A DNA stretch of 7,895 nt. It comes from Marmoricola sp. (GTDB lineage: Bacteria; Actinomycetota; Actinomycetes; Propionibacteriales; Nocardioidaceae). The position numbers and the translations under genes are program-made. Below are positions 1 to 6,094 of this stretch, piece after piece. Location: assembly GCA_030151765.1 (NCBI GenBank), contig JASLCW010000027.1:1-7895 (forward strand). The letters are read 5' to 3'. The number at the start of each line of letters is the position of its first letter. Position 1 is the stretch's first letter. The notes below the pieces were generated by a model. The model saw only the letters and a list, made by a program, of their open reading frames with translations, did no database searches and had not been told where the DNA came from.

Positions 1-616
1 GGTCCACGGCGCCTTCGGCGAGAAGCATGTAGGACCAGAAGTCGCCGTACGCGCGGGTGCGCCAGCAGCGGCGCGACAGGGCGAGGAAGTCGTCGAGTCG
101 GTCACGCTTCTCCCAGCCGCTGAGGGAGGAATAGGACAACGAGGCGTCCTCGATGCGCGACACGTCGGAGACCTGGCACGCGGTGGCGCGCAGCAGCGAC
201 TTGCCGGTCCAGGCGCCGCCGCCGGACATGGCCCACCAGCGCCGGTTGAGGGCGGGCGCGGAGACGACGCCGACGACGACCTCGTCGTCGACGGTGAGGG
301 CGATCAGAGTGGCCCAGACGGGTACGCCGCGCACGAAGTTCTTGGTGCCGTCGATCGGGTCGATCACCCATCGACGATTGCTGCTGCCGACCAGCCCCTG
401 CTCCTCGCCGTACACGGAATCGCGGGTACGGGCGCGGGTGAGGGTACGACGGATGCCCTCCTCGACCGCCCGGTCGGCATCGGTGACCGGGGTGAGATCG
501 GGCTTGGTCATCACGTGCAGATCGAGGGCCTTGAAACGGGCCATGGCCAGCGAGTCGGCGTCGTCGGCGAGCACGTGGGCCAGGCGCAGGTCGTCGGTGT
601 AATCGGGCCCAGTCAT
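1..616 (-). CDS. hisN: Histidinol-phosphatase, inositol-monophosphatase family (C-terminus beyond window)
   Basis: Removes phosphate from L-histidinol phosphate, the penultimate step of histidine synthesis, in the cytoplasm. The frame is open from ATG at 616 to the left edge, giving 205 residues; the family is usually about 260, so the last fifth or so lies outside. Metal-binding signatures of the IMPase fold are in order: GEE at 70-72, DPIDGTKNF at 86-94 and GDFWSYMLLAEG at 191-202, whose WSY form fits HisN better than plain inositol monophosphatase. The start lies 19 bases after the rsgA stop and has no Shine-Dalgarno sequence; a TAGCCT hexamer six bases before ATG suggests leaderless transcription. 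Position next to rsgA and aroA matches the neighbourhood where HisN was identified in Streptomyces coelicolor (from memory). Alternative: another IMPase-family phosphatase with broad specificity. Confidence 0.9.
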   Translation of the reverse strand, partial: MTGPDYTDDLRLAHVLADDADSLAMARFKALDLHVMTKPDLTPVTDADRAVEEGIRRTLTRARTRDSVYGEEQGLVGSSNRRWVIDPIDGTKNFVRGVPVWATLIALTVDDEVVVGVVSAPALNRRWWAMSGGGAWTGKSLLRATACQVSDVSRIEDASLSYSSLSGWEKRDRLDDFLALSRRCWRTRAYGDFWSYMLLAEGAVD

Positions 617-628
617 GCCCACAGGCTA
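617..628 (-). promoter_or_regulatory. Candidate leaderless -10 element of hisN
   Basis: On the minus strand TAGCCT (628-623) is followed by six bases, GTGGGC, and then the hisN ATG. TANNNT placed 6-8 bases before the start codon is the usual mark of leaderless genes in actinobacteria. No recognisable -35 is present. The block ATAGCCTGT recurs at the same place before aroA. Confidence 0.5.
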
Positions 629-635
629 TTGGGTC

Positions 636-1613
636 TCAGCCGGGGGTGCCCTCGCGGCTGGCCAGCAGCCGCCGGAAGGAGACCACACGGGGGATCAGGT
701 CGGGTGGTGCCTCGTCGAGTCCGCACTCCGGCGCGCCCTCGGCGTGGCTGCACGCGCGCGGGCAGTCGAGGGTGAGGTCGTGCAGTTCCGGGAAGGCCTC
801 GATCAGGTGCGCGACCTCGACGTGCGCCAGCCCGAAGGAGCGGATGCCGGGTGTGTCCACGATCCAGCCGCCGCCGGGAAGGTGCAGCATCAGCGCGCTG
901 GTGGAGGTGTGCCGGCCGCGCCCGGTGACCTGGTTGACGCCTCCGGTCTCGCGACCGGCATCGGGGACGAGGGCGTTGACCAGGGTGGACTTGCCGACGC
1001 CGCTGTGGCCGAGCAGCACGCTGGTGCGACCGGACAGCCTTTCCAGAATCGGGCCGACGTCGGCACCGCGCCGAGTCACCTCGACGGCGACGTCCAGGGG
1101 CGCATAGGAGGCCAGGAGCTCCGCGGGATCGGCCAGGTCGGACTTGGTCAGCACCAGCAGCGGATCCATGCCCGCGTCGTACGCCGCCACCAGCGCGCGG
1201 TCGATCAGGCGTGGGCGCGGCTCGGGTTCGGCGAGGGCCGTGACGATGACGAGCTGGTCGGCATTGGCCACGATCACCCGCTCGACCGGGTCGTCGTCGT
1301 CCGCGGTGCGACGCAGCACCGTGCTGCGGTCGCCGATCGTGACGATCCGGGCCAGGCTGCCGTCCACTCCGGAGGTGTCGCCGACGAGGCCGACCCGGTC
1401 GCCGACGACGACGCCCTTGCGGCCGAGCGGGCGGGACTTCATCGCCGTGACGACGACCTCGTCCTCGGTCAGGCAGGTGAAGCGGCCGCGGTCGACCGTG
1501 ACGACGACGGCCTCGACGGCGTCGTCGTACGAGGGGCGCTCCTTGGTGCGCGGACGAGTACGACGGCGGGGACGCTCATAGCTCTCCGGATCGTTCTCGT
1601 CGTACCGGGGCAT
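636..1613 (-). CDS. rsgA: Ribosome small-subunit-dependent GTPase A (RsgA/YjeQ)
   Basis: A 325-residue circularly permuted GTPase that assists late maturation of the 30S ribosomal subunit. The permuted order is visible: an OB-fold-like N-terminal part (about 34-100), G4 TKSD at 156-159, G1 P-loop GHSGVGKS at 202-209, the RGRHTST segment at 232-238 that belongs to the G2 region, G3 DTPG at 253-256, then the zinc knuckle Cys284, Cys288, His290, Cys297. The knuckle spacing C-x3-C-x-H-x6-C is a little different from the E. coli form. A basic tail (residues 15-26, rich in Arg) is typical of the actinobacterial protein. I chose ATG at 1613 because it overlaps the aroA stop (TGATG), which suggests translational coupling; a GTG 21 bases upstream lies inside aroA and is less likely. 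Co-transcribed with aroA. Confidence 0.95.
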   Translation of the reverse strand: MPRYDENDPESYERPRRRTRPRTKERPSYDDAVEAVVVTVDRGRFTCLTEDEVVVTAMKSRPLGRKGVVVGDRVGLVGDTSGVDGSLARIVTIGDRSTVLRRTADDDDPVERVIVANADQLVIVTALAEPEPRPRLIDRALVAAYDAGMDPLLVLTKSDLADPAELLASYAPLDVAVEVTRRGADVGPILERLSGRTSVLLGHSGVGKSTLVNALVPDAGRETGGVNQVTGRGRHTSTSALMLHLPGGGWIVDTPGIRSFGLAHVEVAHLIEAFPELHDLTLDCPRACSHAEGAPECGLDEAPPDLIPRVVSFRRLLASREGTPG

Positions 1614-2875
1614 CAGCCGAACAGCCCCGCCCACACCTCGGCGAATCCGGGGAAGGTCTTGCCGGTGGTGGCCACGTTCTCGACCCGTACGCCGGCGACG
1701 GCGGAGCCGAGGATCACGCCGGCATGGGCCATCCGGTGATCGGCGTAGGTGTGGAAGGTGCCTCCGTGCAGCGTCGCCGGGCGGATCTCCAGCCCGTCGG
1801 GGTGCTCGGTCACGTCGGCACCCAGGCCGGTCAGCTCGGCGGCCAGTGCGGCGAGCCGGTCGGTCTCGTGGCCGCGGATGTGCGCGATGCCCCGCAGGTA
1901 CGACGGCGACTCGGCGAGTGCGCAGAGCGCGGCCAAGGCGGGGGTGAGCTCGCCGAGATCGTGCAGGTCGACGTCGATGCCGTGGACGGCGCCGGTGCCG
2001 GACACGGTGAGTCCGTCGGCGCCGAGTTCGACCGCGGCGCCCATGCGCTCCAGCAGGTCGCGGAGGGCGTCGCCGGCCTGCGTCGTCGAGGAGGGCCAGC
2101 CGGGCACGGTCACCGAACCGCCGGAGGTCATCGCGAGCATCAGGAAGGGTGCCGCGTTGGACAGGTCCGGCTCGATCGCGGTGTCCACCGCGCCGATCGG
2201 CCCCGGATGCACCCGCCAGCGATTCGGCTCGCTGTCGTCGACCTCCACGCCTCGCTCGCGCAGGCAGGCCACGGTCATGTCGATGTGCGGCATCGACGGC
2301 ACCGGCTTGCCCACGTGGAGGACGTCGACACCCTCGTCGTACCGAGGTGAGGCGAGGAGCAGGGCCGAAACGAACTGGCTCGAGGCCGATGCGTCGATCT
2401 CCACGGTGCCGCCGGGTACGGAACCGGTGCCGCGGACGGTGAAGGGGAGTGCGCCGGTGCCGCCGTCGTCGATGTCGACGCCGAGGCCGCGCAGGGCGGT
2501 CAGGACCTCGGCCATCGGCCGGGTGCGCGCGTGCTCGTCGCCGTCGAAGGTCACCGGCCCGTCCGCGAGGGCGGCGACCGGAGGGACGAAGCGCATCACC
2601 GTGCCGGCGAGGCCGCAGTCCACGCTGCCGCCACCGGTGAGCGCGCCCGGCCGCACGGTCCAGTCGGCGACCGAGGTGTCGATCTCCGCCCCGAGGGCGC
2701 GCAGGGCCGCCGCCATCAACTCGGTGTCGCGCGACCGGAGCGCCCGGCGGACGACGCCGGGGCCGTCGGCGAGGGCGGCCAGGACCAGGGCCCGGTTGGT
2801 CAGCGACTTGGATCCGGGCAGCTCGACGCGTGCCTCCACGGGGTGCGTCGCGAGCGGTGCCGGCCAGAGATCCAC
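1613..2875 (-). CDS. aroA: 3-phosphoshikimate 1-carboxyvinyltransferase (EPSP synthase)
   Basis: Transfers the enolpyruvyl group of PEP to shikimate 3-phosphate, the sixth step of the shikimate pathway (cytoplasmic, target of glyphosate). Full length, 420 residues from GTG at 2875. Family motifs: GSKSLTNRALVLAALADG at 21-38 with the PEP/S3P-binding Lys23, GLAGTVMRF at 88-96, RPM at 119-121, SASSQFVSALLLA at 163-175, RGHETDRL at 334-341 and DHRMAHAG at 379-386. At the position of E. coli Pro101, next to the glyphosate site, this protein has Phe96, as I recall for other actinobacterial enzymes. The start is chosen because the conserved region begins only about 20 residues later and because TAGCCT lies seven bases upstream. 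A GTG at 3118 would extend the frame through the upstream sigma gene and is rejected. The stop overlaps the rsgA start. Confidence 0.95.
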   Translation of the reverse strand: MDLWPAPLATHPVEARVELPGSKSLTNRALVLAALADGPGVVRRALRSRDTELMAAALRALGAEIDTSVADWTVRPGALTGGGSVDCGLAGTVMRFVPPVAALADGPVTFDGDEHARTRPMAEVLTALRGLGVDIDDGGTGALPFTVRGTGSVPGGTVEIDASASSQFVSALLLASPRYDEGVDVLHVGKPVPSMPHIDMTVACLRERGVEVDDSEPNRWRVHPGPIGAVDTAIEPDLSNAAPFLMLAMTSGGSVTVPGWPSSTTQAGDALRDLLERMGAAVELGADGLTVSGTGAVHGIDVDLHDLGELTPALAALCALAESPSYLRGIAHIRGHETDRLAALAAELTGLGADVTEHPDGLEIRPATLHGGTFHTYADHRMAHAGVILGSAVAGVRVENVATTGKTFPGFAEVWAGLFG

Positions 2876-2888
2876 GCCCGACAGGCTA
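2876..2888 (-). promoter_or_regulatory. Candidate leaderless -10 element of aroA
   Basis: Minus-strand TAGCCT (2888-2883) is followed by GTCGGGC and the GTG start. There is no Shine-Dalgarno sequence in the 20 bases between the upstream stop and this GTG. The surrounding ATAGCCTGT matches the hisN start region. This would give aroA-rsgA its own promoter despite being packed behind the sigma gene. No clear -35. Confidence 0.5.
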
Positions 2889-2895
2889 TCGGCGC

Positions 2896-4461
2896 TCAGT
2901 GCGGGTCGGTGGGCAGCCCGACCGGAACCAGGCCCCGCATCCGTACGACGACGGTGTTGTCGCCCGAAGTGCCGTCCTCGACCCCCGGAGCCGGCGTGAA
3001 GGTCGCGGTGAAGGTCCGGTCGACCAGCCCGAAGAAGCGGACGGTGACCGTCGGCCTGGAGGCCGACACCGGGCAGGTGCGGACCCGGCCGAAGCCCGAG
3101 CATCCCGGAGTGACCCACCAGAAGAGCGAGAGCGGGACCCTGACGGTCACGACCCCGCTCGCGCCCGCCGGCAATCCGCGGATGGCGAGGACGGCCGATC
3201 CGGTCGCCGTGCCCGGACCGGTCAGCGAGATCGCCGGCGGCGGCTCGGGCGTCGGGGTGGGAGTGGGCGTCGGGCTGTCGCTCGGCTTCGGCGACTGCGT
3301 CGGCGCGGGGGCCGATGTCGGCGCGGCCGGCTTGGGCGCCTGGGTGGGCGGGGCGGGTGTCGCCGTCGGGCTCGCCGCCGGAAGGGAGGGGGCGGGAGGC
3401 GTTGCCGGCCGGGTCACGTGGTGGGTCTTCGGCTTCGGCCGGTGGTGTGGCTTCGGGTGTGGCTTCGCGGGGGTGTGCTGCTTGATCTCAGCGGGGCCGG
3501 CGGTGGGCCGCTGGTGATGACCGTGGTTGCTGGCGGCGTAGGCGCCGACGCCCACGGCGGTGGCCGCGACGGTCGCCGCGGTCACGGCGGCGGTCGTCGA
3601 ATTGGCCACGATGACGTCACGGGCACGGCCGATGATCAGGCCCACGCCGGCCAGCGCGCCGCCCGAGGCGGCGGCACCACCGGCGAGATAGGCGGCCGTG
3701 GCGCCGCCCAGGACGATCGGGCCGAGCAGGGCGGCGAGCGAGGAATTGACCTCGGTCAGCTCCAGGTAGAGGGCAGTGCAGCGGCGGCATTCCTCGAGGT
3801 GGCCCGAGACCTTGGCGCTGTCGCGCTTGGAGAGGCCGTCACGCACGTAGGCGCCGAGGTTCTCCCGGGTCTCGCGGCACTTCTCGGTCGCGGCCGGCTC
3901 GGTGGCGTGCATCTGCACGAATGCCTGGCGCAGGCCCTCACGCGCCCGGTAGGCGAGCGCCGCCACCGCGTTGGGGGACATCCCGAGCAGGGGAGCGATG
4001 TCGGCGGGCTTCTGGCCCTCCACCTCGAGGTGCCAGAGCACCATCTGCCAGCGCTCGGGGAGGCTGCCGTACGCGCGGGCCGCGGCGGAGTTCTCGAAGT
4101 CCGCGACGGCCGTGTCGGAGAAGGGCACGCCCTGGTCCAGCGCGGCGACGTCGTCCGTCGGGGTGGCCTTCGCCTGGGCCCGGATCCGGTCGACGTGGAG
4201 GCGGCGTACGGTCGTGAGCAGGTAGGCGCGGAAGGCGAGATCGGGCCCGGAACCCTTCTGCAGCGCGTTGAGCACCTTGGCGAAGGCGTCGGAGACGAGA
4301 TCGTCGGCATCGGCGCCGCGGGTCAGCGAACGAGCCAGCCGCAGTGCGGCGTCGCGATGGCGTCCGAAGAGCTCGCCGTACGCGTCCAGATCACCCCCGC
4401 GCACGCGCGTGATCAGTACGTCGTCGGCGACTTCGCCCGGCGCATGATCGATCAACGACAT
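2896..4461 (-). CDS. ECF-type sigma factor with fused zinc-finger (anti-sigma-like), membrane and surface domains
   Basis: A 521-residue sigma-70 family regulator with a long C-terminal extension; ordinary ECF factors are about 170-220 residues. Order: sigma region 2 at about 28-96 (DADDLVSDAFAKV at 51-63, RAYLLTTVRRLHVDRIR at 78-94), region 4 at about 130-182 with a helix-turn-helix (KPADIAPLLGMSPNAVAAL), a zf-HC2/ZAS-like finger at 195-228 (Cys195, then His221-x3-Cys225-x2-Cys228), hydrophobic Ala/Gly-rich stretches at about 241-278 and 289-310, a Pro-rich stalk at 318-409 with PT repeats near 396-405, and a beta-rich domain at about 410-514 with two cysteines (454, 463). ATG at 4461 is preceded by AGGGGAG with eight bases between; the frame reaches 4611 but the extra N-terminus has no sigma similarity. 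This suggests a sigma factor held at the membrane by its own anti-sigma part. ECF groups with such fused C-termini are known in actinobacteria; target genes are unknown. The stop lies 20 bases before aroA. Confidence 0.85.
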   Translation of the reverse strand: MSLIDHAPGEVADDVLITRVRGGDLDAYGELFGRHRDAALRLARSLTRGADADDLVSDAFAKVLNALQKGSGPDLAFRAYLLTTVRRLHVDRIRAQAKATPTDDVAALDQGVPFSDTAVADFENSAAARAYGSLPERWQMVLWHLEVEGQKPADIAPLLGMSPNAVAALAYRAREGLRQAFVQMHATEPAATEKCRETRENLGAYVRDGLSKRDSAKVSGHLEECRRCTALYLELTEVNSSLAALLGPIVLGGATAAYLAGGAAASGGALAGVGLIIGRARDVIVANSTTAAVTAATVAATAVGVGAYAASNHGHHQRPTAGPAEIKQHTPAKPHPKPHHRPKPKTHHVTRPATPPAPSLPAASPTATPAPPTQAPKPAAPTSAPAPTQSPKPSDSPTPTPTPTPEPPPAISLTGPGTATGSAVLAIRGLPAGASGVVTVRVPLSLFWWVTPGCSGFGRVRTCPVSASRPTVTVRFFGLVDRTFTATFTPAPGVEDGTSGDNTVVVRMRGLVPVGLPTDPH

Positions 4462-4469
4462 CGTTCTGG

Positions 4470-4476
4470 CTCCCCT
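4470..4476 (-). promoter_or_regulatory. Shine-Dalgarno site of the ECF sigma gene
   Basis: AGGGGAG on the minus strand, eight bases before ATG at 4461. It decides this start over the upstream ATG at 4611, which is 50 codons longer. Confidence 0.75.
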
Positions 4477-4540
4477 TTTGTCTTGCTCCCTCTTCAGGAG
4501 AAACGACGGTAGGGCCCAAAAGCAACGGATTCCCGTTTTT

Positions 4541-4556
4541 GACCTCCGGAGAGGTC
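4541..4556. repeat. Perfect inverted repeat GACCTC-CGGA-GAGGTC
   Basis: A six-base perfect stem with a four-base centre, flanked by TTTTT on one side and CGGG plus six A on the other. No T-run follows the hairpin on either strand, so it does not read as an intrinsic terminator. Position between two divergent genes makes an operator more likely, by inference. Confidence 0.5.
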
Positions 4557-4567
4557 CGGGAAAAAAG

Positions 4568-4592
4568 TTCCGGGAAGTCGCGTCATGACTTC
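4568..4592. repeat. Clustered palindromes (TTCCGGGAA and GAAGTC-N7-GACTTC)
   Basis: TTCC-G-GGAA at 4568-4576 is a nine-base odd palindrome. It overlaps GAAGTC (4574-4579) and GACTTC (4587-4592), separated by seven bases, which in turn overlap the eight-base palindrome GTCATGAC at 4582-4589. Such overlapping dyads upstream of the GGDEF-like gene may be a protein-binding site; function unknown. Confidence 0.4.
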
Positions 4593-4652
4593 GTGGCGAG
4601 CCGGTCTCCATGTCAGACCCGCCGCGGGGGTGGGGGTCAGGAACAAAGAGCG

Positions 4653-4660
4653 AGGAGGTG
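4653..4660 (+). promoter_or_regulatory. Strong Shine-Dalgarno site of the GGDEF-like gene
   Basis: AGGAGGTG lies six bases before ATG at 4667, close to a full anti-16S match. It fixes the start there rather than at the in-frame ATG at 4610. Confidence 0.8.
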
Positions 4661-4666
4661 GACCAG

Positions 4667-5401
4667 ATGGGACGCAGGCTGATGGCTTGGGGAGGACGGT
4701 CCGCTTCCGCGCACCCGGGCGCAGGCGAGGGGCCGCGGTCGGTCGGGACCTATCCGTCCCGGCTCGCCGCGGTGGCGGAGGCCGCCGCGCGTGGGGAGGA
4801 GGCCGTCGCCGCCTGTTCGGTGGTGGGCCGTCTGATAGCTCGTGAGGGTGCCGACCTGGGTGAGGCACTCGACGAGCTGCGGTCGACCACCGGACAGGCT
4901 GCCGGTCGCGAGCCGAGCTTCGCGGAGATGCGGGCGCTGAGTAGGGCGTGGGCGGAGGAGACCACGTCGTACCTGCACCAGCTCTCCTGCGAGGATCCGC
5001 TCAACGGGCTGGCCAGTCCGGCCCACCTGCGGGCTCGACTCGCCGAGGTCTATCGCGGTGCTCTGGTCGCCGGCGTGGATCCGGGAGCGGCCTTCGGCAT
5101 CGCGGTCGTGGAGGTACCGACGAAGGCCGAGGACCCGTTCGAGCTCGCGCTGTGGATGGTGCGCATCGTCGACGTCATCCGGATGACCTTCCCCGGGGAG
5201 GAGACGGTCGTCCAGCTCGGCGCCACCAGACTGGGAATCCTGGTGGCGCGGGACCAGAACATCGGCGTCCGGCTGGCCGGGATGCGTCTCGATCTCGAGG
5301 ATCTCGCCGGTTCGGAGGGCGTGACGGTCTGGATCGAGGGGCTGCCCACGGGCATCGAGGCCGCCGCCAGCGTTCTCGACGAGCTGCTGCGCCGACGCTA
5401 G
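4667..5401 (+). CDS. Protein with degenerate GGDEF domain, probably not a diguanylate cyclase
   Basis: A 244-residue soluble protein. The first ~100 residues are helical and Ala/Glu-rich. From about 105 the pattern follows a GGDEF (diguanylate cyclase) domain: EDPLNGLASPAHLRARLAE at 109-127 corresponds to the usual DxLTGLxNR start, and LGATRLGILVARD at 184-196 falls where LGGDEFxxLL is expected. The catalytic GGDEF residues are thus GATRL, so cyclase activity is unlikely; no RxxD inhibitory site is evident. A role in sensing or protein binding is inference. Start at 4667 is set by a strong Shine-Dalgarno site. Divergent from the ECF sigma gene, so shared control is plausible. Its stop TAG overlaps the stop of the convergent DUF805 gene. 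Alternative: an unrelated alpha/beta protein of unknown function. Confidence 0.75.
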   Translation: MGRRLMAWGGRSASAHPGAGEGPRSVGTYPSRLAAVAEAAARGEEAVAACSVVGRLIAREGADLGEALDELRSTTGQAAGREPSFAEMRALSRAWAEETTSYLHQLSCEDPLNGLASPAHLRARLAEVYRGALVAGVDPGAAFGIAVVEVPTKAEDPFELALWMVRIVDVIRMTFPGEETVVQLGATRLGILVARDQNIGVRLAGMRLDLEDLAGSEGVTVWIEGLPTGIEAAASVLDELLRRR

Positions 5402-5994
5402 CGAGAATCCCCGCCCGGGTCCGCCGGCGGTGGTGTCGGCGCGTACGCCGGCAGCGGGTACGTCGGAGGGGGAGGCTGCCTCGGCGCCATCGGGTGGGGG
5501 CCGTACTTGTTCGGCCCCTGGGTGCTGCCGCGCGCCATAAGCACGATGTTCAGGACGGCGCCGATGAACCCCATCAGATAGCCCCCGGCGACGAGCACCA
5601 TGAAGACCATGACACCGACTGCGCTGCTGTCGTGCGTGTCGCCGAAGAAGAGCGGGCCGAAGGCCACCAGGAAGCCGGCGATGCATGCCACGACGCCGAG
5701 GGCGGTGGCCGCGTACGGGGCCAGGATCCACCAGCCGGCCAGGCCGGAGTCGTGCAGACGTCGTACCGAGACGGCCAGGGTGGGCACGAGAAGTGCGAGG
5801 ACGAACACGGGCGCGGCGATCTGGATGCCGACCGCCGACTTGATCGCCTCGTCGACGACGCTGACCGCGATCGAGCCCAGGAAGATGGCGAGCTGCCACC
5901 ACCAGAACTCGGGCCGCGTGGCGCGACCGCGGAAGGTGGCGTACTGGCGCAGGACGCTGCGCACCGCATCGACAGGTCCCACGGGACTCCACAC
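5398..5994 (-). CDS. DUF805 family membrane protein
   Basis: A 198-residue inner-membrane protein of unknown function. DUF805 hallmarks: YATFRGRATRPEFWWW at 18-33, RRLHDSGLAGWW at 78-89 and GPNKYG at 160-165. Four hydrophobic segments are visible at about 34-55, 60-77, 86-113 and 126-154, followed by a Pro-rich cytoplasmic or surface tail (about 170-198) longer than in minimal members. The start is uncertain: GTG at 5994 has only a weak AAAGAG two bases upstream, whereas a second GTG at 5982 has GGAG four bases upstream; the longer one is listed. Converges on the GGDEF-like gene and shares its CTAG stop region. Divergent from the SRAP gene, 100 bases away. Confidence 0.88.
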   Translation of the reverse strand: MWSPVGPVDAVRSVLRQYATFRGRATRPEFWWWQLAIFLGSIAVSVVDEAIKSAVGIQIAAPVFVLALLVPTLAVSVRRLHDSGLAGWWILAPYAATALGVVACIAGFLVAFGPLFFGDTHDSSAVGVMVFMVLVAGGYLMGFIGAVLNIVLMARGSTQGPNKYGPHPMAPRQPPPPTYPLPAYAPTPPPADPGGDSR

Positions 5995-6094
5995 TGCTCT
6001 TTCGTGCGACGGGCCGGTCGGCCGTCGTACGGCGATGATGCCCGAGACCCTGCGCGGACATCGGCGAATTCGTCAAGAGCTCTATCCTGCACGC
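5995..6094. other. Intergenic region between divergent DUF805 and SRAP genes
   Basis: One hundred bases hold the start signals of both genes. The only element I can support is the TATCCT before the SRAP start (listed separately). No clear promoter for the leftward gene was seen. Confidence 0.4.
6083..6088 (+). promoter_or_regulatory. Candidate leaderless -10 element of the SRAP gene
   Basis: TATCCT is followed by GCACGC and then ATG at 6095, a six-base gap. No Shine-Dalgarno sequence is present close to this ATG. The same spacing is found before hisN (six) and nearly so before aroA (seven). No clear -35. Confidence 0.5.

Larger units (their letters stand above)
4462..4666. promoter_or_regulatory. 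Divergent intergenic region with dyads and candidate promoters
   Basis: The 205 bases between the sigma gene (leftward) and the GGDEF-like gene (rightward) must hold both promoters. The stretch 4501-4590 has A and T runs unusual for this DNA. Candidates: on the minus strand GGGAAT (4534-4529), then 17 bases, then TACCGT (4511-4506), with CGTCG overlapping at 4508-4504; on the plus strand GGGAAA (4558-4563), 17 bases, then CGTCAT (4581-4586), which resembles an ECF-type promoter. Neither is a close consensus match. Several inverted repeats lie here and are listed separately. Confidence 0.4.

Noticed and set aside
615..1739. A 374-codon plus-strand frame opposite rsgA
   Set aside because: The minus-strand protein has all permuted GTPase motifs; the plus-strand frame has no recognisable domain and no Shine-Dalgarno site.
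3236..3470. Short tandem repeats on the plus strand (GGTGTGG, GGGCGTCGG-like runs)
   Set aside because: They encode the Pro/Thr/Ala/Lys/His stalk of the sigma protein on the minus strand, so they are explained by coding for a low-complexity linker.
2830..4512. A 560-codon open frame on the plus strand opposite the sigma gene
   Set aside because: It is Arg/Gly-rich and low in complexity and lies opposite well-supported sigma regions 2 and 4. A shadow frame.
4532..4566. Possible intrinsic terminator around the GACCTC/GAGGTC hairpin
   Set aside because: The hairpin is followed by CGGG and A residues on the plus strand and by A residues on the minus strand. No T-run follows it on either strand, and it lies between divergent gene starts.
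5233..5262. GGGAAT inside the GGDEF-like gene as a second SigR promoter
   Set aside because: No GTT lies about 18 bases downstream, and the position is inside a coding region with no gene start after it.
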